From NCBI RefSeq assembly GCF_001425355.1, contig NZ_LMQN01000001.1, positions 434,490-498,489 of the forward strand: DNA of 64,000 nt, written 5' to 3'. Every line of letters begins with the position of its first letter. Positions within the stretch are counted from its first letter, which is position 1. This stretch comes from Chryseobacterium sp. Leaf405. GTDB taxonomy: Bacteria > Bacteroidota > Bacteroidia > Flavobacteriales > Weeksellaceae. Both the position numbers and the translations under genes were made by a program. This document shows positions 53,822 through 63,265 of the stretch, one piece after another. A model generated the notes under the pieces. That model was not told the origin of the DNA, ran no database searches, and saw only the letters and a list, made by a program, of their open reading frames with translations.

Positions 53822-54781
53822 TTATTTTGAATTCAATTCATCTAAAATTTCAGAGAAAACTGCCTGTGCGGAGAAAATTCGGTTTTTAGTCTGCTGATAA
53901 ATGATAGAATTTTCACCATCCATCACCTCATCGCTTAATTCTACATTTCGACGAACCGGAAGACAGTGCATCACCTTTGCCTGATTAGTATTTTCCAGTT
54001 TTTCGTTCGTCAACATCCAGCTTTCTTTCACTTCTGGCATCGCCGCATAGTCATCAAAAGACGACCAGTTTTTTACGTAAATAAAATCTGCATCTTTCAA
54101 CGCTTCATCCTGATTATGAATTACTTTTACATCTTTTGTAAAGTTTTTATCCAAATCATAGCCTTCGGGATTAGCGATTATCAATTCCACATCCATTTCC
54201 TGCATCCATTCTACAAAAGAATTTCCTACCGCATGAGCAATTGGTTTGATATGAGGAGCCCAAGATAAAACCACTTTTGGTTTACGCTCTTCTTTCCAAT
54301 TTTCTGTAATTGTGATGCAATCTGCCAAGCTTTGTAAAGGATGGCGCGTTGCAGATTCCAACGAAATAACCGGAACTTTTGCGTGTTGCTCGAACTGGCT
54401 TAAAATGCTTTCGTTAACATCATCTTCCTTACTTTTCATTCCTGCAAAGCAACGAACTGCAATAATATCACAATATTGATTTAAAACCTCGATCGCATCT
54501 TTGATATGCTCAACGGTATCACCGTTCATTACTGCTCCGTCTGCGAATTCCAAGTTCCAGGCTTCTTGAGCTGCGTTTAATGTCAAAACATTCAGTCCTA
54601 AATTTTGCGCTGCAATCTGGCTGCTTAAACGGGTTCTCAAACTTGAATTTAAAAATACTAATCCGATGGTTTTTCCTTTTCCTTTCTCGGTTTCCGAAAG
54701 AGGATTTTCTTTAATTTGTAAAGCTTTTTTTATAATATCCTGTAAGTTTTCAACATCACTTACAGAGGTGAATTTTTTCAT
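53822..54781 (-). CDS. argF': N-acylornithine carbamoyltransferase (acetyl- or succinylornithine type)
   Basis: 319 residues, close to the 318-residue Bacteroides enzyme. The carbamoyl-phosphate site reads SSLRTRLSSQIAAQNLGLN instead of the STRT motif of ordinary OTCase, and MNGDTVEHIKDAIEVLNQYC with AVRCF is typical of the acyl-ornithine branch; HCLPVRRNVEL is conserved at the C-terminus. It carbamoylates N-acetyl- or N-succinylornithine with carbamoyl phosphate from CarAB. Which acyl group is used cannot be read safely from the sequence alone. Confidence 0.93.
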   Translation of the reverse strand: MKKFTSVSDVENLQDIIKKALQIKENPLSETEKGKGKTIGLVFLNSSLRTRLSSQIAAQNLGLNVLTLNAAQEAWNLEFADGAVMNGDTVEHIKDAIEVLNQYCDIIAVRCFAGMKSKEDDVNESILSQFEQHAKVPVISLESATRHPLQSLADCITITENWKEERKPKVVLSWAPHIKPIAHAVGNSFVEWMQEMDVELIIANPEGYDLDKNFTKDVKVIHNQDEALKDADFIYVKNWSSFDDYAAMPEVKESWMLTNEKLENTNQAKVMHCLPVRRNVELSDEVMDGENSIIYQQTKNRIFSAQAVFSEILDELNSK

Positions 54782-54793
54782 TTTGAATTGATT

Positions 54794-55933
54794 TTAAAGA
54801 TTTTCTAAAACATTTTTCAAAGCACTGATGAATATATCAGTTTCTTCCTTTTTAATGGTAAGCGCCGGAAGAATCCTCAACACAGCCTTATCATTAGAAT
54901 TTCCAGTGAAAATATGATGATTGTACAACAGGCTGTTCCTCACTTCTGAGCAATCCCTGTCAAGTTCAATTCCAATCATCAAACCTTTCCTTCGGATGGT
55001 TTTAATATGTGGAAAATCTTTCAATTCATTTTCAATATAAGCGCCCATTTCCTGAGCATTTTCGATTAGATTTTCATCTTTCATCACATCCAATACCGCA
55101 ATCGCCGCAACACAAGCCAAATGATTCCCTCCAAAAGTAGTTCCCAACAAACCGTTGCTTGCCTTAAATTTCGGGTGAATTAAAACACCGCCGATTGGAA
55201 AACCATTTCCCATTCCTTTTGCTATGGTGATAATATCAGCCTCAATTCCGAATTCCTGATGCGCAAAAAAATATCCGCTTCTTCCATATCCTGACTGAAC
55301 TTCATCCAAAATCAAAACAGCATCATGTTTTTCACATAATTCTTTGATTTTAGTTAAAAATTCAATCGTTGGAATCATAATTCCGCCAACGCCCTGAATT
55401 CCTTCAATAATAACGGATGAAATTTCACTTCCTTGTTTTTCAAAAACTTTTTCAAGCTGTTCGATATTATTCCATTCAGATTTAATGAATCTTTCGTCAT
55501 AATTTACCGGAGCTACGATTTTCGGATTATCCGTCACCGAAACTGCCGCCGAAGTTCTTCCGTGAAATGAACCTGAAAAATATAGCACCTTATTTTTCCC
55601 ATTATTGAAAGAAGCCAGTTTTAAAGCATTTTCGTTCGCTTCAGCTCCTGAATTACACAGAAATAAATTATAATCTTCTAAACCTGAAAGTTTTCCTAAT
55701 TTTTCAGCTAGTTCAGTTTGTAATTCATTCTGAACTGAATTTGAATAGAAAGATATTTTATCTAATTGGTTTTTTAATTGAGTTTGATAATGTAGATGGT
55801 TGTGACCGATAGAAATCACAGCGTGACCTCCGTAAAAATCAAGATATTTTTGTCCCTTATCATCCCAGAGAAATAATCCCTGAGCTTTTATTGGATTGAT
55901 GTTGAATAATGGATATACTTTGAATAAATTCAT
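54794..55933 (-). CDS. argD: Acetylornithine-type aminotransferase
   Basis: 379 residues, class III aminotransferase. NSGAEANENALKLA (PLP phosphate region), DEVQSGYGRSGYFFA, and the PLP lysine in TIAKGMGNGFPIGG are present. It converts N-acyl-glutamate semialdehyde to N-acylornithine. It lies 12 bases upstream of argF'. The 336-base gap before it on the argC side holds a 195-bp repeat. Confidence 0.94.
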   Translation of the reverse strand: MNLFKVYPLFNINPIKAQGLFLWDDKGQKYLDFYGGHAVISIGHNHLHYQTQLKNQLDKISFYSNSVQNELQTELAEKLGKLSGLEDYNLFLCNSGAEANENALKLASFNNGKNKVLYFSGSFHGRTSAAVSVTDNPKIVAPVNYDERFIKSEWNNIEQLEKVFEKQGSEISSVIIEGIQGVGGIMIPTIEFLTKIKELCEKHDAVLILDEVQSGYGRSGYFFAHQEFGIEADIITIAKGMGNGFPIGGVLIHPKFKASNGLLGTTFGGNHLACVAAIAVLDVMKDENLIENAQEMGAYIENELKDFPHIKTIRRKGLMIGIELDRDCSEVRNSLLYNHHIFTGNSNDKAVLRILPALTIKKEETDIFISALKNVLENL

Positions 55934-56021
55934 TTTTTAGTTGATTGTTGTTGGTTTGCAATTCGAGTTTTTAAAATTCATATTGACTTATTGACAGCTT
56001 AATCTTATTTTTTATTAATTT

Positions 56022-56216
56022 CTTTTGCCTTGAAGCAAAAGAAACAAAAATTCAAGACTTGGAAACTCCGGCTAAAAATTTAAATTGAATCCTAAAATTC
56101 CCAAAACTCGCACGAATTGAAGATTTGCTCTTCGATTGAAAATTTGTCTCGTGCTCAAACAGTGGGAATTTTTTAACGGATTAAATTTCAATTTTCTTAA
56201 CGCTCCATTTTCCTAG
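56022..56216. repeat. 195-bp interspersed repeat, copy 2 (argC-argD gap)
   Basis: Same length and order as 51762-51956: the CTTTTGC-CTTGAA-GCAAAAG hairpin, AACTCCGGCTAAAAATTTAA, CCTAAAATTCCCAAAACT, GGGAATTTTTTAACGGATTA, ending TTTTCCTAG. It accounts for most of the 336-base gap; the remaining bases hold nothing recognised. Confidence 0.88.
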
Positions 56217-56269
56217 GTCGGTTTTACTTTGAGATTAAAATTCACGATTGGCTTACTGACTATTCACAT

Positions 56270-57232
56270 TTAAAATGCAATCGGCTTTAGATTTAATCCT
56301 GAATTTTCTTCCCAACCCATTGAAATATTCATATTTTGAACGGCTTGTCCGGAAGCTCCTTTCAACAAATTGTCAATCGCTGAGTGAATTACTGCTACAT
56401 TTCCACTCTTTTCTATATGAATCACACAGCGATTCGTGTTGACAACCTGCTTCATATCAATTGCTTTTTTGCTTACCTTTACAAAAGGCGCATCTGCATA
56501 AAAATCCTGATACAACTGCTCAATATCCGAAAGATGTAAATCCGTTTTTACTGTAGAACTTGTAAAAATTCCTCTTGCAAAATCTCCTCTCCATGGAACA
56601 AAATTCAGACTGACTTCATTATGATTAAAAGAAATTAACTGCTGTAAAATCTCATCCACATGCTGATGTGTCAAAGTTTTATACGCCGAAATATTATCAT
56701 TTCTCCAGGTAAAATGCGTAGTTGCCTGTAAAGACTGACCTGCGCCTGTTGAACCCGTAATTCCCGTTGTGTAAACTTCATTCAATAAACTTTTTTGAGC
56801 TAACGGAAGCAAAGCCAGCTGAATAGCCGTTGCAAAACATCCCGGATTGGCAATACTTTTTGCTCCTAAAAGTTGTTTTTTGTTGATTTCAGGCAACCCG
56901 TAGATAAAATTTCGGTTTCCGAAATTTCCATCTAAACGAAAATCATTCCCTAAATCGATAACTACCGTTTCTTCTTTTATGGGATTTTGAGTCAACCAAT
57001 TTTGACTCTCTTTGTGAGGAAGGCATAGAAATAAAATATCTACTTCTTCCGACTGATTTGTTAAGGTCATATCACAAATCGTCTCTAAATCCGGGTACAA
57101 ATCTGAAATTTTCGCACCTGAATTCGAACGGCTATATAAAAAACTTAAAGACACATGAGGATGAAAAGCCAGCAGACGAACCAGTTCGCTTCCCGTGTAG
57201 CCATTAGCTCCAATAATCCCTACTGTTTTCAT
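56270..57232 (-). CDS. argC: N-acetyl-gamma-glutamyl-phosphate reductase
   Basis: 320 residues. The N-terminal GIIGANGYTGSELVRLLAFH is the NADPH-binding start, the nucleophilic Cys is in IANPGCFATAIQLALLPL (about residue 133), and TGSTGAGQS follows. It reduces N-acyl-glutamyl phosphate to the semialdehyde. Its ATG overlaps the argG stop by 4 bases, so the two are translationally coupled. Confidence 0.96.
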   Translation of the reverse strand: MKTVGIIGANGYTGSELVRLLAFHPHVSLSFLYSRSNSGAKISDLYPDLETICDMTLTNQSEEVDILFLCLPHKESQNWLTQNPIKEETVVIDLGNDFRLDGNFGNRNFIYGLPEINKKQLLGAKSIANPGCFATAIQLALLPLAQKSLLNEVYTTGITGSTGAGQSLQATTHFTWRNDNISAYKTLTHQHVDEILQQLISFNHNEVSLNFVPWRGDFARGIFTSSTVKTDLHLSDIEQLYQDFYADAPFVKVSKKAIDMKQVVNTNRCVIHIEKSGNVAVIHSAIDNLLKGASGQAVQNMNISMGWEENSGLNLKPIAF

Positions 57233-58425
57233 ACATTTATTCCGTTAATCTGATGGTATATATTTAAAGAATTGCTTACAATTTTTGTGTAGCCTTTCAC
57301 ATCATCGCCTGTCCATACTCTGTTCGCTTCGCCGTAACTTCCGAATTTATCAGACATTAAATCGTGTGAAGATTCAATTCCATTCAAAATAAATCGATAA
57401 GGATGCAGGGTTACAAAAACTTTTCCGCTCACGGTTTTTTGAGAATCAACTAAAAAGGATTCGATATTTCTCATCACAGGATCTAAGAAAAGTGCTTCAT
57501 GAAGCCAGTTTCCGTACCAATCGGATAATTGGGATTTCATCATCTGCTGATATTTTGAAAGCGTATGTTTTTCCAACAAATGGTGCGCTTTGATGATCAC
57601 AGATGCCGCAGCCGCTTCAAATCCTACTCTTCCTTTGATTCCTACAATCGTATCTCCCACATGAATATCGCGACCGATTCCGTACGAAGAAGCCAATTCT
57701 TCGATCTTTTGAATTGCATACACTGAATGTTTAAAATTTTCACCATTTACCGCTACAACTTCTCCATTCTTAAATTCAATTTCAAGTTCTGAAGGCTGAG
57801 TTTCTTTAATTTGAGATGGAAAAGCTTCTTCCGGCAAATAATTTCTTGAAGTCAAGGTTTCTTTTCCACCCACCGAAGTTCCCCACAATCCTTTATTCAC
57901 AGAATATTGTGCTTTTTGAAATTCCATTTCGTAGCCATGACTTTTCAAAAATTCAATTTCTTCTTCACGGGATAAAGACATATCACGAATTGGCGTAATA
58001 ATTTCTACATTCGGACACATTACCTGAAAAATCAAATCAAAACGAACCTGATCATTTCCGGCACCTGTACTTCCGTGAGCGATCGCATCGGCTCCAACTT
58101 CAATAGCAAACTTTGCAATTTCCTGCGCCTGAATTGTACGTTCAGCACTTACAGACAGAGGGTAAGTATTGTTTTTCAAAACATTACCAAAGATCAGATA
58201 TTTCACACAAGAATTATAATAATCTTCCTGAGCATCTATGCATCTGTATTCTTTAACCCCAAGATTAAAGGCCTTTTTCTCCAGTTCTTTTTCCTCTTCT
58301 TTAGAAAAACCTCCGGTATTTACAGTGACGGCATACACCTCATATCCAAGTGTTTCACTCAAATATTTGGCGCAGTAAGAGGTATCCAACCCTCCACTAA
58401 ATGCTAAGATTACTTTCTTGCTCAT
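57229..58425 (-). CDS. argG: Argininosuccinate synthase
   Basis: 398 residues from ATG at 58425 (KKVILAFSGGLDTSYCAKYL, the ATP pyrophosphatase P-loop). An upstream ATG at 58464 would add 13 residues before the conserved start. IAHGSTGAGNDQVRFDL is the citrulline/aspartate site. It joins citrulline and aspartate. The gene starts 29 bases inside the end of the upstream GNAT gene and overlaps argC, so it sits tightly in the arg operon. Confidence 0.97.
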   Translation of the reverse strand: MSKKVILAFSGGLDTSYCAKYLSETLGYEVYAVTVNTGGFSKEEEKELEKKAFNLGVKEYRCIDAQEDYYNSCVKYLIFGNVLKNNTYPLSVSAERTIQAQEIAKFAIEVGADAIAHGSTGAGNDQVRFDLIFQVMCPNVEIITPIRDMSLSREEEIEFLKSHGYEMEFQKAQYSVNKGLWGTSVGGKETLTSRNYLPEEAFPSQIKETQPSELEIEFKNGEVVAVNGENFKHSVYAIQKIEELASSYGIGRDIHVGDTIVGIKGRVGFEAAAASVIIKAHHLLEKHTLSKYQQMMKSQLSDWYGNWLHEALFLDPVMRNIESFLVDSQKTVSGKVFVTLHPYRFILNGIESSHDLMSDKFGSYGEANRVWTGDDVKGYTKIVSNSLNIYHQINGINV

Positions 58426-58996
58426 TTTGATATTGATTTTCGGGTTGTTTATCTCCAACCTCATTTACTTTATTATTTTCAGGAACGAAAAGCATTGCCG
58501 TACAAAGGCAATTTTTACGTTCTTTTTTCATTAAAATTTCATAATTAACACAACTTTTGCAGCCATTCCAGAATTCATCATCTTGTGTTAATTCAGAATA
58601 GATAACTGGCTTATACCCCAAATCACTGTTAATCTTCATCACAGCAAGACCTGTAGTTAAACCAAATATTTTCGCATTGGGAAATTTCTCTCTCGATAAG
58701 GCAAACACACGATCTTTAATCAAAGTTGCAATTCCACCGTGTCTGAATTTGGGAGAAACAATTAATCCTGAATTAGCCACAAACTGACCATGTGACCAGG
58801 TTTCTATATAACAGAAACCCACCCATTCTCCATTTTCAGTGGCAACCACAGCATTGCCTTCTGAAATCTTTTTACTTAAATATTCGATGGACCGTTTGGC
58901 GATCCCCGTTCCTCTCCGCTGTGCAGAATCATACATTTCCTGCTGTATTTCACTCACATACATCAAATGTATGGATGAGGAAATTTCTATTTCCAT
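58397..58996 (-). CDS. GNAT N-acyltransferase heading the arginine operon (ArgA-like)
   Basis: 199 residues. The GNAT core includes SGLIVSPKFRHGGIATLIKD (motif A, RxxGxA-like) and a conserved TWSHGQFVANSG. A cysteine-rich segment follows (CKSCVNYE, NCLCTAM), possibly metal-binding. As first gene of the arg operon it is the likely N-acyltransferase that starts the pathway from glutamate, replacing classical ArgA; the acyl donor (acetyl- or succinyl-CoA) is not known. The C-terminal ~30 residues are low-complexity Asn/Gln/Glu and overlap argG. Confidence 0.85.
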   Translation of the reverse strand: MEIEISSSIHLMYVSEIQQEMYDSAQRRGTGIAKRSIEYLSKKISEGNAVVATENGEWVGFCYIETWSHGQFVANSGLIVSPKFRHGGIATLIKDRVFALSREKFPNAKIFGLTTGLAVMKINSDLGYKPVIYSELTQDDEFWNGCKSCVNYEILMKKERKNCLCTAMLFVPENNKVNEVGDKQPENQYQNEQESNLSI

Positions 58997-59017
58997 TTAT
59001 TTATCTGAATTTTTTGG

Positions 59018-59049
59018 CAAATTTAAAACATAATAACTTTAAAAAACAA
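59018..59049 (-). promoter_or_regulatory. Candidate promoter of the arginine operon
   Basis: Minus strand TTG (59049-59047), 21-base spacer, TAAATTTG (59025-59018), matching the Bacteroidota consensus; it ends 22 bases before the ATG of the first arg gene. Confidence 0.6.
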
Positions 59050-59158
59050 ATTAAAAAGATAATTTTATTGAATTAAATTAATATACAGGTAATTTTATCT
59101 TTACACTAATTTAATATTTTGCTAAATTATTATATATTTGCTAAAAACCTATATAGGT

Positions 59159-59575
59159 ATGGAAAATAACTGTCCGAGGTGCCAAAGCAATAACATTGTA
59201 AAAAGCGGAATCATCAATGAGAAACAACGTTTCCATTGTAAGGACTGTAACTATTATTTTACCGTGAAAAAACTCGGAAAACAGATTGATGATTATTACG
59301 TAACAAAAGCATTGCAATTATATCTTGAAGGCCTCAGTTATCGTGAAATAGAACGTATTATAGGAGTTTCCCATGTAACGATAAGTTCCTGGATCAAGAA
59401 ATACAATATTGTAAGACCTCCTCATTCAGAATTTCATCCGGTGTATAAAATTTTAAAGCAAAATGAACTCATTGAATACATGAGTAAAGAGGAAAATATT
59501 AAAAACTCAGGATTAATTATTACTCAGTTTGCAGATAAATATATGTTGATTAAATGGGAAAGATTTAAAAAATAA
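59159..59575 (+). CDS. IS1 InsA-like zinc-ribbon/HTH protein, probably a domesticated regulator
   Basis: 138 residues from ATG at 59159. The N-terminal zinc ribbon CPRCQSNNIVKSG with FHCKDCNYYFTVKK matches the InsA domain of IS1-type transposases, followed by an HTH GLSYREIERIIGVSHVTISS. There is no DDE catalytic domain and no IS inverted repeats, so it is not an active transposase. The C-terminal ~45 residues are unrecognised. It lies 136 bases before the porin gene and may regulate the transport genes downstream (inference). Confidence 0.75.
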   Translation: MENNCPRCQSNNIVKSGIINEKQRFHCKDCNYYFTVKKLGKQIDDYYVTKALQLYLEGLSYREIERIIGVSHVTISSWIKKYNIVRPPHSEFHPVYKILKQNELIEYMSKEENIKNSGLIITQFADKYMLIKWERFKK

Positions 59576-59711
59576 ATTTAAACAACTAACTAATAATCAA
59601 TTAAATAATTTAAAAAATATAGTATTAGCAATAATATATATTAAATTTTCATAACTAAATTATTAATTACAATTTGGCTTTCACAAAAAAAACGCCAAAA
59701 ATTGATAATTT

Positions 59712-61091
59712 ATGAAGAAAATACTCACATTTATTGGATTAGCTTTAATCAGTAATTCTTTATATTCACAAGGATCTCCCGATTACGGAAGCGGCTTGAA
59801 GGTCAACTTAAATCAGCAAGGTGATAAATACGTCAGATTTATTTTATGGGATCAATTCTGGTTAAGATACACAGAAATGAATCCCGGAAGTATGGTTGGC
59901 GGAGAACCGACAGACAATTCTTGGAGTTTAGGAAACCGAAGATTACGACTCTTGGCCTACGCACAAATCTCCAAAAGATATATGATCTTAGGGCATTTTG
60001 GGATTAACAATCAAACCTTTATCAATGGAGGCGCACCCGGAACCACAGGTACAGGCGGAAATGGAAACGGCAAAAAAACACAATTGTTTTTTCATGATGC
60101 ATGGAACGAATATGCAGTTCTTTTACCCGGAGAAGCAGGGAGATTCAGTTTAACTTTAGGTGCTGGATTACATTACTATATGGGACTTTCCCGTATGACA
60201 ATGGCTTCCACATTGAACTTTCTTACGGTTGATTCCCCTATTTTTTCATGGCCTTTGATTGACAATTCCGACCAATTTGCGAGACAGTTGGGAATGTTTG
60301 CCAAAGGAAAATATGGAAAATTTGAATACCGTTTCAGTTTAAATAAACCTTTTGCAACAGATTTAATTCCTGCCAATGTTACAGATCCCTCGAAAGCGGT
60401 AGCAGTTGACAATAATGGAAATCCAAATTTTTCAAAAGCCGGTTATGTTGAATATCAATTTCTTGACGAAGAATCGAATACACTTCCTTTCAAGGTGGGC
60501 TCTTATCTGGGAACAAAGAAAGTTTTCAACCTGGGAGCAGGGTTTTATCATCAAAAAGACGGAACGAGAACTTCCGTTAATTCAACGATAGAAAAGCATG
60601 ACATTACACTCGTTGCAGTCGATGCTTTTGCGGACATTCCTTTCGGAAATGCTAAAAATAAAATGGCGGTTTCTGCTTATGCAGGATATTACAATTATCA
60701 ATTCGGTCCGAATTATATGAGAAATCTGGGCATTATGAACATCGCTTCATCTGATCCAAATTTCATTGGCGATAAAGCTATTGCAGGACCAGGAAATCTA
60801 CAACCAACCATCGGAACAGGTAATATTATCTACGCACAGGCAGGTTTATTATTACCGAGCCAGGCAGAAAAACCGAAAATCAGAATTCAGCCGTTTGCCG
60901 CATACACTCATAAAAGTTTTGAAGCGTTTGAAAAATCATCCTCACAATTTGATATTGGTGCCAACTGGTTCTTAGACGGTCATCACGCAAAAATTACCAC
61001 ACAATACTCAACGAGACCCATTTATACAAGTCCAACGGAAAGTCCATCCTCAAAAGGAGAATTTATTGTGCAATTCCAGATTTATTTATAA
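59712..61091 (+). CDS. Outer-membrane porin-like protein
   Basis: 459 residues with signal peptide (KKILTFIGLALISNSLYSQG) and a mature part dominated by alternating beta strands, many Gly, Tyr and aromatic girdle residues, ending in the aromatic strand GEFIVQFQIYL. It looks like a 14-18-strand barrel porin. The substrate is unknown. The downstream MFS transporter begins 51 bases later, so the pair may move one small solute across both membranes. Confidence 0.78.
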   Translation: MKKILTFIGLALISNSLYSQGSPDYGSGLKVNLNQQGDKYVRFILWDQFWLRYTEMNPGSMVGGEPTDNSWSLGNRRLRLLAYAQISKRYMILGHFGINNQTFINGGAPGTTGTGGNGNGKKTQLFFHDAWNEYAVLLPGEAGRFSLTLGAGLHYYMGLSRMTMASTLNFLTVDSPIFSWPLIDNSDQFARQLGMFAKGKYGKFEYRFSLNKPFATDLIPANVTDPSKAVAVDNNGNPNFSKAGYVEYQFLDEESNTLPFKVGSYLGTKKVFNLGAGFYHQKDGTRTSVNSTIEKHDITLVAVDAFADIPFGNAKNKMAVSAYAGYYNYQFGPNYMRNLGIMNIASSDPNFIGDKAIAGPGNLQPTIGTGNIIYAQAGLLLPSQAEKPKIRIQPFAAYTHKSFEAFEKSSSQFDIGANWFLDGHHAKITTQYSTRPIYTSPTESPSSKGEFIVQFQIYL

Positions 61092-61142
61092 AAACTCAGA
61101 AAACTTAATATCAATTTTAACTAACATCTAAATTCAATCAAT

Positions 61143-62723
61143 ATGAGCGAAAATCATCACGATGCTTACGAAAATATGACCGATAAGCAGAAAAACCGCA
61201 CCATCTGGAGCGTCATCACTGCCTCCTCACTCGGCACATTGATAGAATGGTATGACTTCTACATTTTCGGAAGTTTGGCTATCGTTTTAGCAACAAAATT
61301 TTTCCCTGCAGACAATCCTACCGCAGCATTTTTGTCTACCCTTGCCACTTTCGCAGCAGGATTTGTGGTAAGACCTTTCGGAGCTTTATTCTTCGGAAGA
61401 TTGGGAGATATTATCGGAAGAAAATATACGTTTTTGGTAACGTTGTTAATCATGGGATTCTCCACATTTTTAATTGGATGTATTCCGGGATACGAAACCA
61501 TCGGATTTATGGCACCGGTTTTAGTTTTAATTTTAAGACTTTTACAGGGTTTGGCTCTCGGTGGAGAATATGGCGGAGCCGCGACTTATGTGGCAGAATA
61601 TTCGCAGTCGCACCGAAGAGGTTATTGGACTTCGTGGATTCAAACTACAGCTACAGCAGGACTTTTCATTTCATTAATTGTTATTTTAATTACTAAAAAT
61701 ACACTTTCTGCAGAAGAATTTGATTCCTGGGGATGGAGAGTTCCTTTCTGGATTTCAATCTTAATGGTGGGAGTTTCTTATTTCATCAGAAAAAATATGA
61801 AAGAATCTCCGCTTTTTGCAAAGGCTAAAAGTGAAGGAAAAACTTCAAAAAATCCTCTAAAAGAAAGTTTTGGGAATAAATTTAACTTTAAGTTTGTTTT
61901 ACTGGCATTATTCGGAGCTGCGATGGGACAAGGAGTGATCTGGTACACAGGTCAGTTTTACGCTATGAGTTTCCTCCAAAAAGTAATGAATATCAACTCA
62001 ATGCAAGTTGACTATTTAATGGCAACCGCATTGTTGATGGGAACACCATTCTTCGTATTTTTTGGCTGGCTTTCAGATAAAATCGGACGAAAAGCGATTA
62101 TGATGACAGGAATGTTGGTGGCAATTTTAGCCTACCGCCCAATCTACGACAGCATGTACAAAAGTGTAAATATCGAAGCTAAAACCGTTGCCAGTAACGG
62201 AATAAAAGAAACGAGAACTGCAGCAGTTCACAAAACAATTGCTTCAGACAGTTTGATTTTATTCCATAAAGAAACCGCTTTCACAGACGGAACTTTAGTA
62301 AAAAAAGACAGTATCGTTCATTGGTCGGCTACAGGACCGGTGATGAAAGACGGAAAAGCAGAAGAACCAAAAGTTTCAACATCGATTACATTAAACAACG
62401 ATACGAGATGGTATTTGGTGTTTTTGGTTTTCATTCAGGTGATTTTCGTAACGATGGTTTATGGTCCGATTGCAGCATTTTTAGTGGAAATGTTCCCGGT
62501 AAGAATCCGTTATACATCGATGTCTTTACCGTACCACATTGGTAATGGAGTGTTTGGAGGATTGCTTCCTGCAGTTGCCACATATTTGGTTACCCAAGGC
62601 AAAGAAGCGGGTCATGCAACCTGGTATTTGGAGGGACTTTGGTATCCGATTGGAGTTGCCGCAGTCTGTTTAGTCATCGGATTGATTTATCTTAAAAATA
62701 AGAACAATAATATCCACGATTAA
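61143..62723 (+). CDS. MHS-family MFS transporter (ProP/KgtP-like) with internal insert
   Basis: 526 residues. The metabolite:H+ symporter signature is clear: GTLIEWYDFYIFGSLA in helix 1, FGRLGDIIGRKYTFLVTLL, LALGGEYGGAATYVAE. Related transporters have about 430-450 residues; here about 85 hydrophilic residues (TVASNGIKETRTAAVHKTIA to STSITLNNDTR) are inserted after helix 8. The substrate could be a carboxylate, proline or betaine. It is followed by a DUF6814 gene, a regular pairing in Flavobacteriia. Confidence 0.9.
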   Translation: MSENHHDAYENMTDKQKNRTIWSVITASSLGTLIEWYDFYIFGSLAIVLATKFFPADNPTAAFLSTLATFAAGFVVRPFGALFFGRLGDIIGRKYTFLVTLLIMGFSTFLIGCIPGYETIGFMAPVLVLILRLLQGLALGGEYGGAATYVAEYSQSHRRGYWTSWIQTTATAGLFISLIVILITKNTLSAEEFDSWGWRVPFWISILMVGVSYFIRKNMKESPLFAKAKSEGKTSKNPLKESFGNKFNFKFVLLALFGAAMGQGVIWYTGQFYAMSFLQKVMNINSMQVDYLMATALLMGTPFFVFFGWLSDKIGRKAIMMTGMLVAILAYRPIYDSMYKSVNIEAKTVASNGIKETRTAAVHKTIASDSLILFHKETAFTDGTLVKKDSIVHWSATGPVMKDGKAEEPKVSTSITLNNDTRWYLVFLVFIQVIFVTMVYGPIAAFLVEMFPVRIRYTSMSLPYHIGNGVFGGLLPAVATYLVTQGKEAGHATWYLEGLWYPIGVAAVCLVIGLIYLKNKNNNIHD

Positions 62724-62767
62724 TAGACGTAATCACTTAAAAATTTATTAATTTTAAATCTAACAAA

Positions 62768-62995
62768 ATGGACGGATTAAAAAAAATATTAGGCATCGTT
62801 TGGATTTTAGCAGCCTTGGTTGTTGCCTATTTCGGAATAACCGTAATGGGGATCCCAAAACTTATATCAGGAAAACAAGAAGATCTTGTATTCGGGATCA
62901 TCATACTTTTTGTATTGGTACCGATTGTTACAGGCGGATTGGCAATTTTCGGATACTATTCTTTAATTGGAGAATATTCAAATGACAAGCAGTAA
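62768..62995 (+). CDS. DUF6814 family small membrane protein
   Basis: 75 residues with two membrane segments (IVWILAALVVAYFGITVMGI and GIIILFVLVPIVTGGLAIFG). It lies 44 bases after the MHS transporter and is probably an accessory subunit of it. No catalytic residues are evident. Confidence 0.82.
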   Translation: MDGLKKILGIVWILAALVVAYFGITVMGIPKLISGKQEDLVFGIIILFVLVPIVTGGLAIFGYYSLIGEYSNDKQ

Positions 62996-63070
62996 ATTAT
63001 AAACGATAGATGATAATTGATGAATGATTTTGTTCATCAATTATCTTTTATCACTGATTATTCAATATTC

Positions 63071-63265
63071 ATGAAAAAGAGACACGAACAAAAATTAATC
63101 ATCCTGAGCATAGGACTTCTGATTGCATTCAGCATTCCTGTTTCATTGTTGTTTAACAGTGAAAAAGAGGTTTTTGGCTACCCGATGATTCTTGTTTATC
63201 TTTTCGTTGTCTGGATGATTTCCATCATTATTTCTTTTGTAATCGTAAAAAAATATGATGAGTAG
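63071..63265 (+). CDS. Small two-helix membrane protein preceding the SSS gene
   Basis: 64 residues from ATG at 63071: a basic start KKRHEQK, then two membrane segments and a basic tail VKKYDE. It overlaps the downstream symporter start by 8 bases. This resembles the small DUF4212/YjcH-like partner that precedes solute:sodium symporters. The frame is open to 63017, but those residues are not membrane-like. Confidence 0.75.
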   Translation: MKKRHEQKLIILSIGLLIAFSIPVSLLFNSEKEVFGYPMILVYLFVVWMISIIISFVIVKKYDE

